Assembly (NCBI RefSeq): GCF_900091555.1 | Contig: NZ_FMCX01000002.1 | Span: forward strand, 310,001 to 374,000 | Direction of reading: 5' to 3' | Source: Micromonospora mirobrigensis | GTDB taxonomy: Bacteria; Actinomycetota; Actinomycetes; Mycobacteriales; Micromonosporaceae | DNA length: 64,000 nt | Shown: positions 8,848-17,141 of the stretch, piece after piece | Numbering within the stretch: position 1 is the stretch's first letter | Layout: every line of letters begins with the position of its first letter | Notes under the pieces: generated by a model | The model's input: only the letters and a program-made list of their open reading frames with translations | What the model was told of the DNA's origin: nothing | Database searches by the model: none | Made by a program: the position numbers and the translations under genes

Positions 8848-9489
8848 ATGGCAGAGACACGGCAACCGGTGGCCGGCATCGTCTTCGACATGGACGGCAC
8901 CCTGATCGAGTCGCACCGGGTGGTGCCCGCGGCGTACCGCGCGGCGGTGCTGGACGGGGGCGGTCCGCCGCGCTCCGACGCCGAGGTGATCGCGGGCTAC
9001 CGGCTGGGCGCCCCGGTCGACCTGCTCACCCACCTGCTCGGGCGGCCGGCCACCGAGGCGGACCTGACCTGCTATCACGAGCACCTGGCCGCCCGCGCCG
9101 AGCACATCACCGTCTACCCCGGGGTGGCGCAGCTGCTCGCCGAGGTGGCCGGCCGGGTGCCCGTGGGCCTCTTCACCGGCGCGAGCCACCGCTCGGCCGA
9201 GATCCTGCTCGGCAGCGCCGGGCTGCTCGGGCACTTCCGGGTCGTCCTGGGCGGGGACCAGGTCACCCGCCCCAAGCCCGCGCCGGACGGGGTCGAGCTG
9301 GCGTGCCGGCGGCTGGGCGTGGCGCCGACCCGCGCGGCGTACGTGGGTGACTCACCGCTGGACCTGCGGGCCGCCCGGGACAGTGGCGCCCTGGCGGTGG
9401 CCGCAGCCTGGGGGCACATGCACGATCCGACCGCACCCGCCGACGTCACCGCCGACCATCCTGCCGACCTGCTGGCCCTGACCGCCTGA
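8848..9489 (+). CDS. HAD-superfamily phosphatase (phosphoglycolate phosphatase-like)
   Basis: 213 residues. Motif I is IVFDMDGTLIES with the nucleophilic Asp, motif II is LFTGAS, the motif III lysine is in TRPKPAPDG, and motif IV is YVGDSPLDLRAA. An alpha-helical C1 cap lies between motifs I and II. The exact phosphate ester is not predictable. Its stop is 7 bases from the stop of the convergent LOG-like gene. Confidence 0.88.
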   Translation: MAETRQPVAGIVFDMDGTLIESHRVVPAAYRAAVLDGGGPPRSDAEVIAGYRLGAPVDLLTHLLGRPATEADLTCYHEHLAARAEHITVYPGVAQLLAEVAGRVPVGLFTGASHRSAEILLGSAGLLGHFRVVLGGDQVTRPKPAPDGVELACRRLGVAPTRAAYVGDSPLDLRAARDSGALAVAAAWGHMHDPTAPADVTADHPADLLALTA

Positions 9490-9496
9490 TCGTCGG

Positions 9497-9967
9497 TCAA
9501 CCGGTCCGGCGCAGGGCCACCCGGACGGCCTCCTCGGGGCTGTCGACGTGCTGCGGGCCCGGCACCGGCCCACCGGCGACGTCGAGGACGCGCCAGCCGT
9601 CGAGGACCACCACCGGGATCCCGCCGCGCCGCACCGCGAGGGCCACCTCGCTGAGCGTGCCCCACGAGCCGCCGACGGCGATCACCGCGTCGGCGCTCCA
9701 CACCAGCACCGCGTTGCGGGCCTGCCCCATGTTGGTCAACACGTTCACCGAGACCTCGGCGGGACCCGGGTCGGCGCCGTCGTCGGGGCGTACCCCGACC
9801 ACCAGGCCGTCGCGGGACCGGGCGCCGGCGGCGACCGCGGCCATCACCCCGCCGCCACCTCCGCACAGGACGGTCGCGCCCCGCTCGGCCAGCAGCTCCC
9901 CCACCCGGCGGGCGTGTTCCACCTCGGCCGCCGTGGCCGTCGCCGGCCCGCACACCGCCACCTGCAC
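9497..9967 (-). CDS. LOG/SLOG-family Rossmann protein (TIGR00725-like)
   Basis: 156 residues. It begins VQVAVCGPATATAAEV, with ATVLCGGGGGVMAAVAAGAR and AVIAVGGSWGTLSEVALAV. These are the nucleotide-binding GGG and GGxGTxxE motifs shared with lysine-decarboxylase-like LOG proteins. GTG 9967 is preferred over ATG 9988 because AGGAGGAGG sits 5 bases before it and would lie inside the coding sequence otherwise. The function may be nucleotide or nucleoside-phosphate processing and is unproven. Confidence 0.75.
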   Translation of the reverse strand: MQVAVCGPATATAAEVEHARRVGELLAERGATVLCGGGGGVMAAVAAGARSRDGLVVGVRPDDGADPGPAEVSVNVLTNMGQARNAVLVWSADAVIAVGGSWGTLSEVALAVRRGGIPVVVLDGWRVLDVAGGPVPGPQHVDSPEEAVRVALRRTG

Positions 9968-10120
9968 CGTGACCTCCTCCTGAGGCATTGTCCCCCGCCG
10001 CCGGTGAGTCGTTGCGTCCCGGCGCGCGGACGGCCGGTCGGGGCGCGGGCGCGACGCAACGGGCCGGTTACCGCCCGCACGCCGGCCGGCCGCCCCCTGC
10101 CGGCCGGCCGCCCGGTCGGC

Positions 10121-10126
10121 TACCGT
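10121..10126 (+). promoter_or_regulatory. Candidate -10 box of a leaderless transcript
   Basis: TACCGT ends 7 bases before the ATG at 10134. This is the third case in 2 kb with identical spacing. Confidence 0.33.
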
Positions 10127-10133
10127 GCCGGGC

Positions 10134-10814
10134 ATGGCATCGCTGACCGAATCAACGGATCCGTTCTGCCTGCGCGAGGGGGAGAGCGCCGAGCTGCTGC
10201 GGGGGCATCCGTGGCGGCGGTTCGTGGTGCTGGGCGACAGCGTGGCCGAGGGGCTGTGCGAGCCGGCCGACGGCTACCCGGACCTCCAGTGGGCGGACCG
10301 GATCGCCGCCGAGCTGACCGCCGCCCGGCCCGGCCTGGCGTACCTGAACCTGGGCCGGCGCGGGCTGCGGGCGCACGAGGTCCGCGCGGCGCAACTGGCC
10401 CCGGCGCTGGCCTTCGGCCCCGACCTGGCGCTGGTGGTCTGCGGCGGCAACGACGCGTTCAGCCGGGCGTACGACCCGGACGCGGTGGACGAGGAGCTGG
10501 CCGCGATGATCGGCGAGCTGCGGGCGGCGGACGCCGAGGTGATCACGGTCGGCATGTTCGACGTCTCGCACAGCCCGGCCGTGCCGCCGGCCCTGCGCGG
10601 CGGCCTGGGCGAGCGGATGCGCCTGCTCGCCGCCCGCACGGCCGCGCTGGCCGCCCGGCTGGGCACCCTGCACGTGCACCTCACCGACCATCCGCTGGTC
10701 GCCGACCCGTCGCTCTACGGCAGCGACGGCCGGCACGGCAGCGCCCGCAGCGACGCCGTGGCCGCCGCGGAGACCGTCCGCCGCCTCGGCGCCCGCCTCA
10801 CCGCCGCCCGCTGA
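10134..10814 (+). CDS. SGNH/GDSL hydrolase, cytoplasmic type
   Basis: 226 residues with no signal peptide. Block I is FVVLGDSVAEGL, block II NLGRRGLRAHEV, block III GGNDAF, and the C-terminal DGRHGS region would supply the catalytic Asp/His. ATG 10134 is preferred to an in-frame GTG at 10125. It lies upstream of the inverted repeat that separates it from the convergent biosynthetic operon. Confidence 0.85.
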   Translation: MASLTESTDPFCLREGESAELLRGHPWRRFVVLGDSVAEGLCEPADGYPDLQWADRIAAELTAARPGLAYLNLGRRGLRAHEVRAAQLAPALAFGPDLALVVCGGNDAFSRAYDPDAVDEELAAMIGELRAADAEVITVGMFDVSHSPAVPPALRGGLGERMRLLAARTAALAARLGTLHVHLTDHPLVADPSLYGSDGRHGSARSDAVAAAETVRRLGARLTAAR

Positions 10815-10826
10815 CCCCGCTCCCGT

Positions 10827-10887
10827 GTTGACCAAGGAGTTTGCGTCGAGGCGGGAGCCGATTCCTGACGCAAACTCCCTGATCAAC
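10827..10887. repeat. Long inverted repeat, probable bidirectional terminator
   Basis: Arms of 21 bp (10827-10847 and 10867-10887) around a 19-base loop pair at 19 of 21 positions. The shared core is GGAGTTTGCGTC. It lies exactly between the convergent stops at 10814 and 10916. I recall similar GTTGATCA-like repeats dispersed in Micromonospora genomes; that part is memory, not shown here. Confidence 0.75.
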
Positions 10888-10915
10888 GAGGCGGCCGGCG
10901 GGGCGCGGGGTGCGG

Positions 10916-12268
10916 TCAGGGAGTGAGGAGGATGCCGGTGAGGAGGACGCCGCGGGCGAGGTTGAGGACCTCGTCGCAGCCGGGGTAGCCGACCCGGGCC
11001 AGGGCGCCCGAACCGGTGCGGCCGAACAGGTACGGGGCGAGGCTGTACGGGACCTCGGCGGTGACGGTCTCCCCGGTCTCGATCTGCACGAAGTCCATCG
11101 GCACCCGGTCGGCGTGGTGGTAGCGCTGCAGGATGTTCCCGCCGGCCTCGATGGCGGCGCGTACGCCGTCCTCCCAGGCGACCGGGCTCAGCTCCCGGCC
11201 GATCAGCACGCCGTGCCCGGCGGAGCCACCGGCCGGCTTGGCCACCAGGTCGTGCTGCTCGGCGAGGGCCCGGTCGAGCTGGTCGGCGGTGAGCACCACG
11301 GTGTGCGGGACGTACCGGCGGACCAGGGTGCGGTCCGCCTCGGCCAGCTGGTCGAGGTCCGCCCAGAGCCAGGCGAAGTTCACCTTGTTGCCGAGCAGCC
11401 AGGCGGCGGCGCTGACGAACATCGGCAGGGTGCCGGCGGCGAGCGCCCCGGCGACGGCGTCCAGGCCGGCGCTGGGGGTGACCCGGTTGGGCACGAAGAG
11501 GCGGAACAGCGCGTCCACCGGGGCGCCGTCGACCACCAGCCGCCGCCGGTCGTCGAGGGTGGCCGCGGAGACCGGCCCGATGACCAGGTCGATGCCGAAG
11601 TGCCGGGCCCGGTCGGCCAGCGGGGAGAGGATCCGGACGAACGTCTCCGGGTCGTCCAGGCCGGGATAGTCGGCGTCGAAGTCCATCAGCAGCGCCACCC
11701 GGGCGCCGTCGGGCAGGTCCAGGGTCTCCCGGATGGCGACGAACCGCTGGTCCAGCAGGGACGGCGCGGGGTGGGCATCGTCGAGCAGGCCGCGGTCGGC
11801 GTAGAGCTGCCCGTACCGCTGGATGACCGTGTCGGCGTCGAAGCCGCCGCCGAGGCTGCTGTCGATGTTGTACTCGACGATGCACGGCACCCCTCCGGAG
11901 AAGAGCACGTCCGGGCGGTACGCCGCGAGCAGCCCTTCGTGCAGCGGCTCGTCCTCGTCGAGCAGCTTCGTCTCCCCCTGCGGCACGTCCAGCAGCCGGC
12001 GCAGCTCCCCGGCGGTGCCGGCCCGCCGCCGGCACGCCTCGAGGATGAGCTGGGCGATCCGGTCGCAGACCCCGTTGAGCTCACGGAACGCGTCGGCGGT
12101 GAACACCGGCGGCCGGGCCAGCCGCCACTGCTTGTTGTAGGTGGCCCGACCGTGGAAGACCTGCTCCCAGGCGGCGGCGCCGGCGGCCACCATGCCGGTG
12201 CGGGTGGCCTCGGGCAGCTGCTCCCAGGCCTGCCCGAGGGGCGGCCACGAGTAGTCCGGGTCGATCAT
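10916..12268 (-). CDS. ATP-grasp enzyme (glutathionylspermidine-synthase/circularly permuted type)
   Basis: 450 residues. LVAKPAGGSAGHGVLIG resembles the ATP-grasp glycine-rich lysine loop, and GVPCIVEYNIDSSLGGGFDA and GGNILQRYHH resemble segments of carboxylate-amine ligases of the permuted ATP-grasp group. Such enzymes form amides via acyl phosphates. ATG 12268 overlaps the E1-beta stop by 4 bases, so it is the last gene of the minus-strand biosynthetic operon. A role in amidating or peptide-capping the product is inference. It diverges enough that no closer family can be named. Confidence 0.65.
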   Translation of the reverse strand: MIDPDYSWPPLGQAWEQLPEATRTGMVAAGAAAWEQVFHGRATYNKQWRLARPPVFTADAFRELNGVCDRIAQLILEACRRRAGTAGELRRLLDVPQGETKLLDEDEPLHEGLLAAYRPDVLFSGGVPCIVEYNIDSSLGGGFDADTVIQRYGQLYADRGLLDDAHPAPSLLDQRFVAIRETLDLPDGARVALLMDFDADYPGLDDPETFVRILSPLADRARHFGIDLVIGPVSAATLDDRRRLVVDGAPVDALFRLFVPNRVTPSAGLDAVAGALAAGTLPMFVSAAAWLLGNKVNFAWLWADLDQLAEADRTLVRRYVPHTVVLTADQLDRALAEQHDLVAKPAGGSAGHGVLIGRELSPVAWEDGVRAAIEAGGNILQRYHHADRVPMDFVQIETGETVTAEVPYSLAPYLFGRTGSGALARVGYPGCDEVLNLARGVLLTGILLTP

Positions 12269-13233
12269 GATCCGTCCTTCATGCACAGGTGGATGGCGGC
12301 GGTGAGCTGGTCCCGTCCGGGCTGCACGGCCCGGTCCAGGGCGGGCGCGAAGGGCAGCACCGCACCGTCGGGGCGGGTGACCCGCCGGGGCGGGGCGGCC
12401 AGCCGTACCCGTTCCAGCACGCTGGTGATGATCTCGGCGGCGATGCCGCAGGACCGGTTGGAGTCGTCGACGACCACCAGCCGCCCGGTGCGGGACACCG
12501 AGTCGACCAGCCCGTCGACGTCGAACGGGTAGAGGGTGCGCGGGTCGAAGACCTCCACCGACACCTCGCCGGTCAGCTCCTCGGCCACGGCCAGCGCGTC
12601 GTGCACCAGGTGGCCGACCGCGACCACGGTGACGTCGTCACCGGCCCGGCGGACCACGCCGCGACCCAGCGGCACCGGCGCGAGGTCGTCCACGTCGGCC
12701 CGCACCTCCAGCGCGCCGGCCGGGGCGAAGACCACCACCGGGTCGTCGCAGCGGATCGCGGACACCAGCAGCCCGTACGCGTCGGCCGGGGTGGCCGGCA
12801 CCACGGTGGTCACCCCGACGTGGGCGAAGAGGCTGTACGGGTGGTCGGAGTGCTGCCCCGCCCAGCCGGTCCGGGAGCCGGATCCGGGCACCAGGTAGGT
12901 GACCGGCACCGCGCACTGCCCGCCGGTCATCAGCGGGAACTTGTGCGCGTGGTTGACGATCTGCTCGAAGACCAGGAACAGCAGCGACGGGATCTGGAAC
13001 TCGATCACCGGTCGCAGCCCGGCCAGGGCGGCGCCGGTGGCGAAGCTGGTGAACGCCTGCTCCGACAGCGGGGTGTCGATCACCCGCTCCGGCCCGAACT
13101 TCTTCAGCAGTCCGGCGGTGACGTTCGAGGCGGCCACCCGGATGTCCTCGCCGAGCAGGAAGACGTCGGAGTCGCGGGCCAGCTCGTCGGCGAGCGCCCG
13201 GGTGAGCGCCTTGCGGTACGACAACCTGGGCAT
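12265..13233 (-). CDS. 2-oxoacid dehydrogenase E1 component, beta subunit
   Basis: 322 residues, normal length for E1-beta. It starts [20 protein letters not shown], followed by VFLLGEDI, DTPLSEQAFTSFATGAALAG and a C-terminal transketolase domain (VSVEVFDPRTLYPFD). It pairs with E1-alpha to make an alpha2beta2 thiamin-diphosphate decarboxylase. Its ATG overlaps the E1-alpha stop by one base (TGATG). No E2 or E3 gene is present in the window, so it must borrow an acyl carrier or work with a non-lipoyl acceptor. Confidence 0.88.
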   Translation of the reverse strand: MPRLSYRKALTRALADELARDSDVFLLGEDIRVAASNVTAGLLKKFGPERVIDTPLSEQAFTSFATGAALAGLRPVIEFQIPSLLFLVFEQIVNHAHKFPLMTGGQCAVPVTYLVPGSGSRTGWAGQHSDHPYSLFAHVGVTTVVPATPADAYGLLVSAIRCDDPVVVFAPAGALEVRADVDDLAPVPLGRGVVRRAGDDVTVVAVGHLVHDALAVAEELTGEVSVEVFDPRTLYPFDVDGLVDSVSRTGRLVVVDDSNRSCGIAAEIITSVLERVRLAAPPRRVTRPDGAVLPFAPALDRAVQPGRDQLTAAIHLCMKDGS

Positions 13234-14201
13234 CAGCCACCTCCGGTCCGGGCGACCAGCCCGCTGGCGTACAGGTGGTCCAGGGCGCCGGCCGGGTCCG
13301 GGTGCGGGCCGGCGAGGGCGAACTCCACCGCCGCGGTCAGCGTCGCCTCCACCTCGGCGTCCACAATCCGCCGGGTGGCCTCGGGCAGCCGGTCGCCCTG
13401 GATCACCACCGGATCCCGCTCCCGACCGGCCGCCACCTCCTGCGGCGGGCGGTAGTCGAGGCGTACCGAATGTTCGAAGGTGTGGTGGGCGTCGAAGCGG
13501 TAGGTGCGGGCCTCGACCAGCTCGGGGCCGCCGCCGGCGCGCATCCGCGCGACGGCGGCGGCGGTGGCGTCGCGGACCCGCTCGGGGTCCTGGCCGTCGA
13601 CGACGGCGGCCGGCATGCCGAACGCCTCCGCCCGGCCGGTGATGGTGCCGGCCACCGCGCCCTGCACGGGCATGGTGGTGGCGTAGCCGTTGTTCTCGCA
13701 GACGAACAGCACCGGCACCCGCCAGAGCGCGGCCAGGTTGAACGCCTCCAGCAGCATCCCCTCGTTGACCGCGCCGTCGCCGAAGAAGGTCGCCCCGACC
13801 ACGTCGTCGCCGCGCCGCCGGCGCGCCCACACCGCCCCGGTGAGGATCGCGCCGGCGGCGCCGACGATCGCGTTGGCGCCGAGCACCCCGATCGAGAAGT
13901 CGGCGGCGTGCATCGACCCGCCCCGGCCCCGGTTCGACCCGGTCTCCCGGCCGCACAGCTCGGCCATCGTCCGGGCCGGGTCGGCGCCCTTGGCGAGCAC
14001 GTGCCCGTGCCCGCGGTGGGTGCCGGTGACCAGGTCCGTGCCGCGCAGCGCCGCGCACACCCCGGCGGCGATCCCCTCCTGCCCGAGGTACGGGTGGATG
14101 CCGCCGACGATGTGCCCGGAGCGGACCAGTTCGATGGCCCGCTCCTCGAACCGGCGGATCAGCCGGACCGTCCGGTAGAGCCGGACCGGGTCGTCGGTCA
14201 C
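13233..14201 (-). CDS. 2-oxoacid dehydrogenase E1 component, alpha subunit
   Basis: 322 residues. The thiamin-diphosphate motif runs from [10 protein letters not shown] to [11 protein letters not shown], and [12 protein letters not shown] and [10 protein letters not shown] are canonical. GTG 14201 is chosen because AAGGAGGG lies about 9 bases upstream and it overlaps the stop of the DUF3050 gene by 4 bases. In pristinamycin biosynthesis, E1-like PglB/PglC act on phenylpyruvate-derived acids to build phenylglycine. By analogy this pair may decarboxylate an aryl glyoxylate here (inference). Confidence 0.88.
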   Translation of the reverse strand: MTDDPVRLYRTVRLIRRFEERAIELVRSGHIVGGIHPYLGQEGIAAGVCAALRGTDLVTGTHRGHGHVLAKGADPARTMAELCGRETGSNRGRGGSMHAADFSIGVLGANAIVGAAGAILTGAVWARRRRGDDVVGATFFGDGAVNEGMLLEAFNLAALWRVPVLFVCENNGYATTMPVQGAVAGTITGRAEAFGMPAAVVDGQDPERVRDATAAAVARMRAGGGPELVEARTYRFDAHHTFEHSVRLDYRPPQEVAAGRERDPVVIQGDRLPEATRRIVDAEVEATLTAAVEFALAGPHPDPAGALDHLYASGLVARTGGG

Positions 14202-14995
14202 CGGTCGCGTCCCTCCTTGACGGCGGCCAGGATGTCGTCCCAGAGCCGGGCCCGGGCGGTGAGCGCCAGGTTGACCGTGTCGGCGCACTCCTGCCACTTG
14301 ACGTCGTCGTCGCCGCACAGGTCGGCGAGCATCTGCATGGCCATCGGGGTGTGCTGCTCCCCGTCGACCTCGATGTGCCGCTCCAGGTAGTCGACGAAGG
14401 TGTGCAGCCGGCGGCTGCGTTCGTTGACCGCGACGACCTGGGTGAACATGTCGGGGATCAGGTCCTCGCGGCCGAAGGCGAACGCGGCGGCCTGGCAGTG
14501 CACCGGGGTCGACTCGATGATCTGCCAGGTGGTGGCGGCGAACCGGGCCGACGGTGCGGGCACGCCGGCCGCGGTCAGCGCCTCGGTGACGCCGGTGCCG
14601 GCGCGCAGCAGGTCGATCAGCGCGTCCACGGCGGTGGTGTCGGCGCCGGCCTCCCGCATGCCCCGCACGTAGAGCTCGAAGTGGCTGATGTAGCCCTCGC
14701 CGAGCTCGTCGCTCTCCTCCACCATCACGATGTCGTTGATCAGCCGCCGGCTGCCGGTCGGGCCGGTGGGGATCCACGGCACGGACACGCAGGTCAGCTG
14801 CCGCTGCAACGACTTCAGCAGGGACATGAAGTCCCAGACCGCGAAGACGTGGTGCTCCATGAAGGTGACCAGCGCCTCGTGGGTGTCCAGGTTGGCGTAG
14901 AGCGGGTGCTGGACGACCGCGTCGCGGCGGTCGGTCACCGCCTGCTCCAGCCGCTCGATGCCCGGGTGGGTCTTCCCCCAGTCGTACCGTGACAT
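14198..14995 (-). CDS. DUF3050 protein, predicted haem-oxygenase-like di-iron enzyme
   Basis: 265 residues. [20 protein letters not shown] (44-63), an EESDE...SHFELY stretch (93-109), [13 protein letters not shown] (166-178) and [11 protein letters not shown] (205-215) form the all-helical DUF3050 pattern. The E47/H49, E94/H105, H207/D211/H215 set could ligate two metals as in haem-oxygenase-like oxidases; this is inference. Those oxidases catalyse N-oxygenation, decarboxylation or C-C cleavage. It lies 2 bases after the PhyH gene and overlaps E1-alpha by 4 bases. No substrate can be assigned. Confidence 0.75.
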   Translation of the reverse strand: MSRYDWGKTHPGIERLEQAVTDRRDAVVQHPLYANLDTHEALVTFMEHHVFAVWDFMSLLKSLQRQLTCVSVPWIPTGPTGSRRLINDIVMVEESDELGEGYISHFELYVRGMREAGADTTAVDALIDLLRAGTGVTEALTAAGVPAPSARFAATTWQIIESTPVHCQAAAFAFGREDLIPDMFTQVVAVNERSRRLHTFVDYLERHIEVDGEQHTPMAMQMLADLCGDDDVKWQECADTVNLALTARARLWDDILAAVKEGRDR

Positions 14996-14997
14996 GT

Positions 14998-15927
14998 TCA
15001 GCCTCCCTGCGGGGCGCGGTGGCGCCAGATGACCGGGCAGTATTCGGGGTCCGCGTAGTCCGGCCGCCCGTCGTGGGTGCGGCGGACCAGCGTGTCGTGG
15101 TTGTAGCCGGCGAGGGTGCCGTCGGAGAGCGGGTACTCCCGCCAGGCGTTGTCGCCGTCCTGCAGGTGCAGCGAGATCGCCCGGCGGGGGCGGCCGCTGA
15201 CGTTGGCCCCGCTGCCGTGGTAGGTGCGGCAGTGGTGGAAGGACATGTGTCCCCTGGGGATCACCATCGGGATCTTGCGGATCGACGCGCCGTTGTGGGC
15301 CGCGTTCTCGGCCAGCATCTCCTCCAGCTGGTCGCGGTCGCGGTCGGCGAAGTGCCGCACCACGGTGTCGTCGGCGCCGATCTCCTTCCACCGGTGCGAG
15401 CCGTCGACCATGGTGATGGTGCCCATCTCCTCCCCGCAGTCGTGGAACGGGATGAAGGCGGTGAGCATCTTCTCCGACGACGAGGACGCCCAGTAGTGCT
15501 TGTCGAAGTGCCAGGGCACGATGTTCGACGGCTCGCCGGAGATCGGCGGTTTCCAGATCAGCGTGGACTGGAAGACCCGGATCTCCTCGGCCCGGGCCAG
15601 CCGGGCGGCGACCGCACCGATCAGCGGCTTGCGCAGGATCGCGCCGATCGCGTCGTGCTCGTGGTGCACGTAGTCGTTGTGCCGCTGTACGTCACCCTTC
15701 GACGGGTCCCAGTACGCCAGCTTCGGCGGGCGTACCGGGAGCAGCCGGTCGCGATCGCCTGCGTAGTAGCGGTCGGTGGCGGCGACCAGGGCGTCCACCT
15801 CGTCGTCGGTGAGCAGCTTCTTCGACAGGTACCAGCCGTGCTCGGCGTAGTGCCGCACGTCGTCGTCGGAGGGGAGCAGCTCCTGCTCCTCGGCGGTCAG
15901 GGTCGGGGAGAACTCGGTGGTGGTCAT
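14998..15927 (-). CDS. PhyH-family Fe(II)/2-oxoglutarate dioxygenase
   Basis: 309 residues. The facial-triad motif WHFDKHYW gives H140 and D142. The distal histidine is in TYHGSGAN (H237), followed by the 2-oxoglutarate-binding Arg in RRAIS (249). Length and motifs fit the phytanoyl-CoA dioxygenase family, whose members hydroxylate, halogenate or epimerise natural-product intermediates. It lies between the hydroxymandelate-synthase-like gene and DUF3050, so it probably oxidises the aryl acid or the polyketide. Confidence 0.88.
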   Translation of the reverse strand: MTTTEFSPTLTAEEQELLPSDDDVRHYAEHGWYLSKKLLTDDEVDALVAATDRYYAGDRDRLLPVRPPKLAYWDPSKGDVQRHNDYVHHEHDAIGAILRKPLIGAVAARLARAEEIRVFQSTLIWKPPISGEPSNIVPWHFDKHYWASSSSEKMLTAFIPFHDCGEEMGTITMVDGSHRWKEIGADDTVVRHFADRDRDQLEEMLAENAAHNGASIRKIPMVIPRGHMSFHHCRTYHGSGANVSGRPRRAISLHLQDGDNAWREYPLSDGTLAGYNHDTLVRRTHDGRPDYADPEYCPVIWRHRAPQGG

Positions 15928-15982
15928 CGGGCCTTCTCTGATCGCGACTGCGGGGCTCGCAGGACCGGCTCACTCCTCGCGC

Positions 15983-17074
15983 TCACACCGACACCCCCTG
16001 CGGGACGGCCGCGGCCGCGGCGGCCAGCTCCCGTTCCTTGGCCTCGTAGAGCGCCTTGATGTTGCCGCTGCCGAAGGTCAGCGCCCCGCGCCGCTCGATC
16101 AGCTCGAGGAAGAGGGTGCGCCGCACGTGCATCGACTCGGTGAAGATCTGGAGCAGCTGCCCGCCGTGGTCGGAGTCGACCAGGATGCTCAGGTCGCGCA
16201 GCCGTTGCAGCGGCGCGTCGACCTTGCCGACCCGCCGCTCCAGGTGGTCGTAGTAGGCCGCCGGGGCGCCACCGGCGAAGCGCACCCCGCGCTGGGCGAG
16301 GGCGCCCACCGCGGTGACGATGTCGTCGGTGCGCAGCCCGAGGTGCTGCACCCCGGCCCCGGCGTGCCAGCGCAGGAAGTCCTCGATCTGGCCTGGCCGG
16401 GCGCTGGTGTCCGGTTCCAGCAGCACCAGCGTGACCCGCCCGGACGGGCTCTGCACCACCTTGGAGTTCATCGCCTGCCCGGCGACCTCGACGTGCTCGG
16501 CGAAGATCTCGGCGAAGCCGAAGACCGTCGTGTAGTGCCCGACCGTCTGGTCGAGCTGCCCGGGCGGCACGCAGACCGCCAGGTGGTCGATCTCGGCGAG
16601 CAGCCGGTCGTCGTCAACGGCCGGCAGCATGTCGATCGCGCCGGGCAGGAACTGCGTCCGGTCGCCGCGCCGCTGCACCAGCCGGTGCAGCACGTCGCCG
16701 AAGCCGCCGACCTCGGCGGTCACCACCTCGGCGTCCGCGCCGGTGTGGGTCCGTGGGGCGGTCACCCCGGTCGCGCCGCGTTCCAGCAGCTCCGCGTACG
16801 CCCCGACGACGTCGTCGACCTCCAGCGCCACCACGGCGATGCCGTCGCCGTGGCGTTGCACGTACGCCGACGCCGGATGCTCGGCGGTCAGCCCGGAGGT
16901 CAGCACCATCCGGATGTCGGCCTGGGCCAGCAGCAGTGACCGCTGGTCGGCCAGCCCGGTCTCCGGGCCGCCCTGGCCGCGCAGCCGGAACCCGACCGCC
17001 GTGCCGAAGTAGAAGGCCGCCTGCCGGGCATCCCCGACGTACAGCTCGATATGGTCTATTCCCTTGATTTCCAT
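15983..17074 (-). CDS. hmaS: 4-Hydroxymandelate synthase-like dioxygenase (HPPD superfamily)
   Basis: 363 residues of two vicinal-oxygen-chelate domains. Iron ligands are H164 (EIDHLAV), H244 (GVQHLGL) and E324 (LFLELIERRG). Family knowledge: HPPD enzymes read FGKGNFKALFEAIE near the C-terminus, whereas hydroxymandelate synthases have Ile at that Phe. Here the sequence is FGSGNIKALYEA (I339), and AMNSKVVQSPSG and EDHGGQLLQIFT-like SDHGGQLLQIFT also match the synthase branch. It should convert 4-hydroxyphenylpyruvate to 4-hydroxymandelate. ATG 17074 is preceded by AAGGGG. The catabolic HPPD alternative is less likely given I339 and the biosynthetic context. Confidence 0.78.
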   Translation of the reverse strand: MEIKGIDHIELYVGDARQAAFYFGTAVGFRLRGQGGPETGLADQRSLLLAQADIRMVLTSGLTAEHPASAYVQRHGDGIAVVALEVDDVVGAYAELLERGATGVTAPRTHTGADAEVVTAEVGGFGDVLHRLVQRRGDRTQFLPGAIDMLPAVDDDRLLAEIDHLAVCVPPGQLDQTVGHYTTVFGFAEIFAEHVEVAGQAMNSKVVQSPSGRVTLVLLEPDTSARPGQIEDFLRWHAGAGVQHLGLRTDDIVTAVGALAQRGVRFAGGAPAAYYDHLERRVGKVDAPLQRLRDLSILVDSDHGGQLLQIFTESMHVRRTLFLELIERRGALTFGSGNIKALYEAKERELAAAAAAVPQGVSV

Positions 17075-17141
17075 CTTCACCCCTTCCCATGTCCCCCCGT
17101 GCCAGCCGTCCGGGCCTCGCACCGCCCGGTTGGAGCACCGA

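Noticed and set aside
15983..17074. Glycopeptide-type hydroxyphenylglycine pathway
   Set aside because: No hydroxymandelate oxidase or aminotransferase, and no NRPS, in the window, so only the first enzyme is shared.
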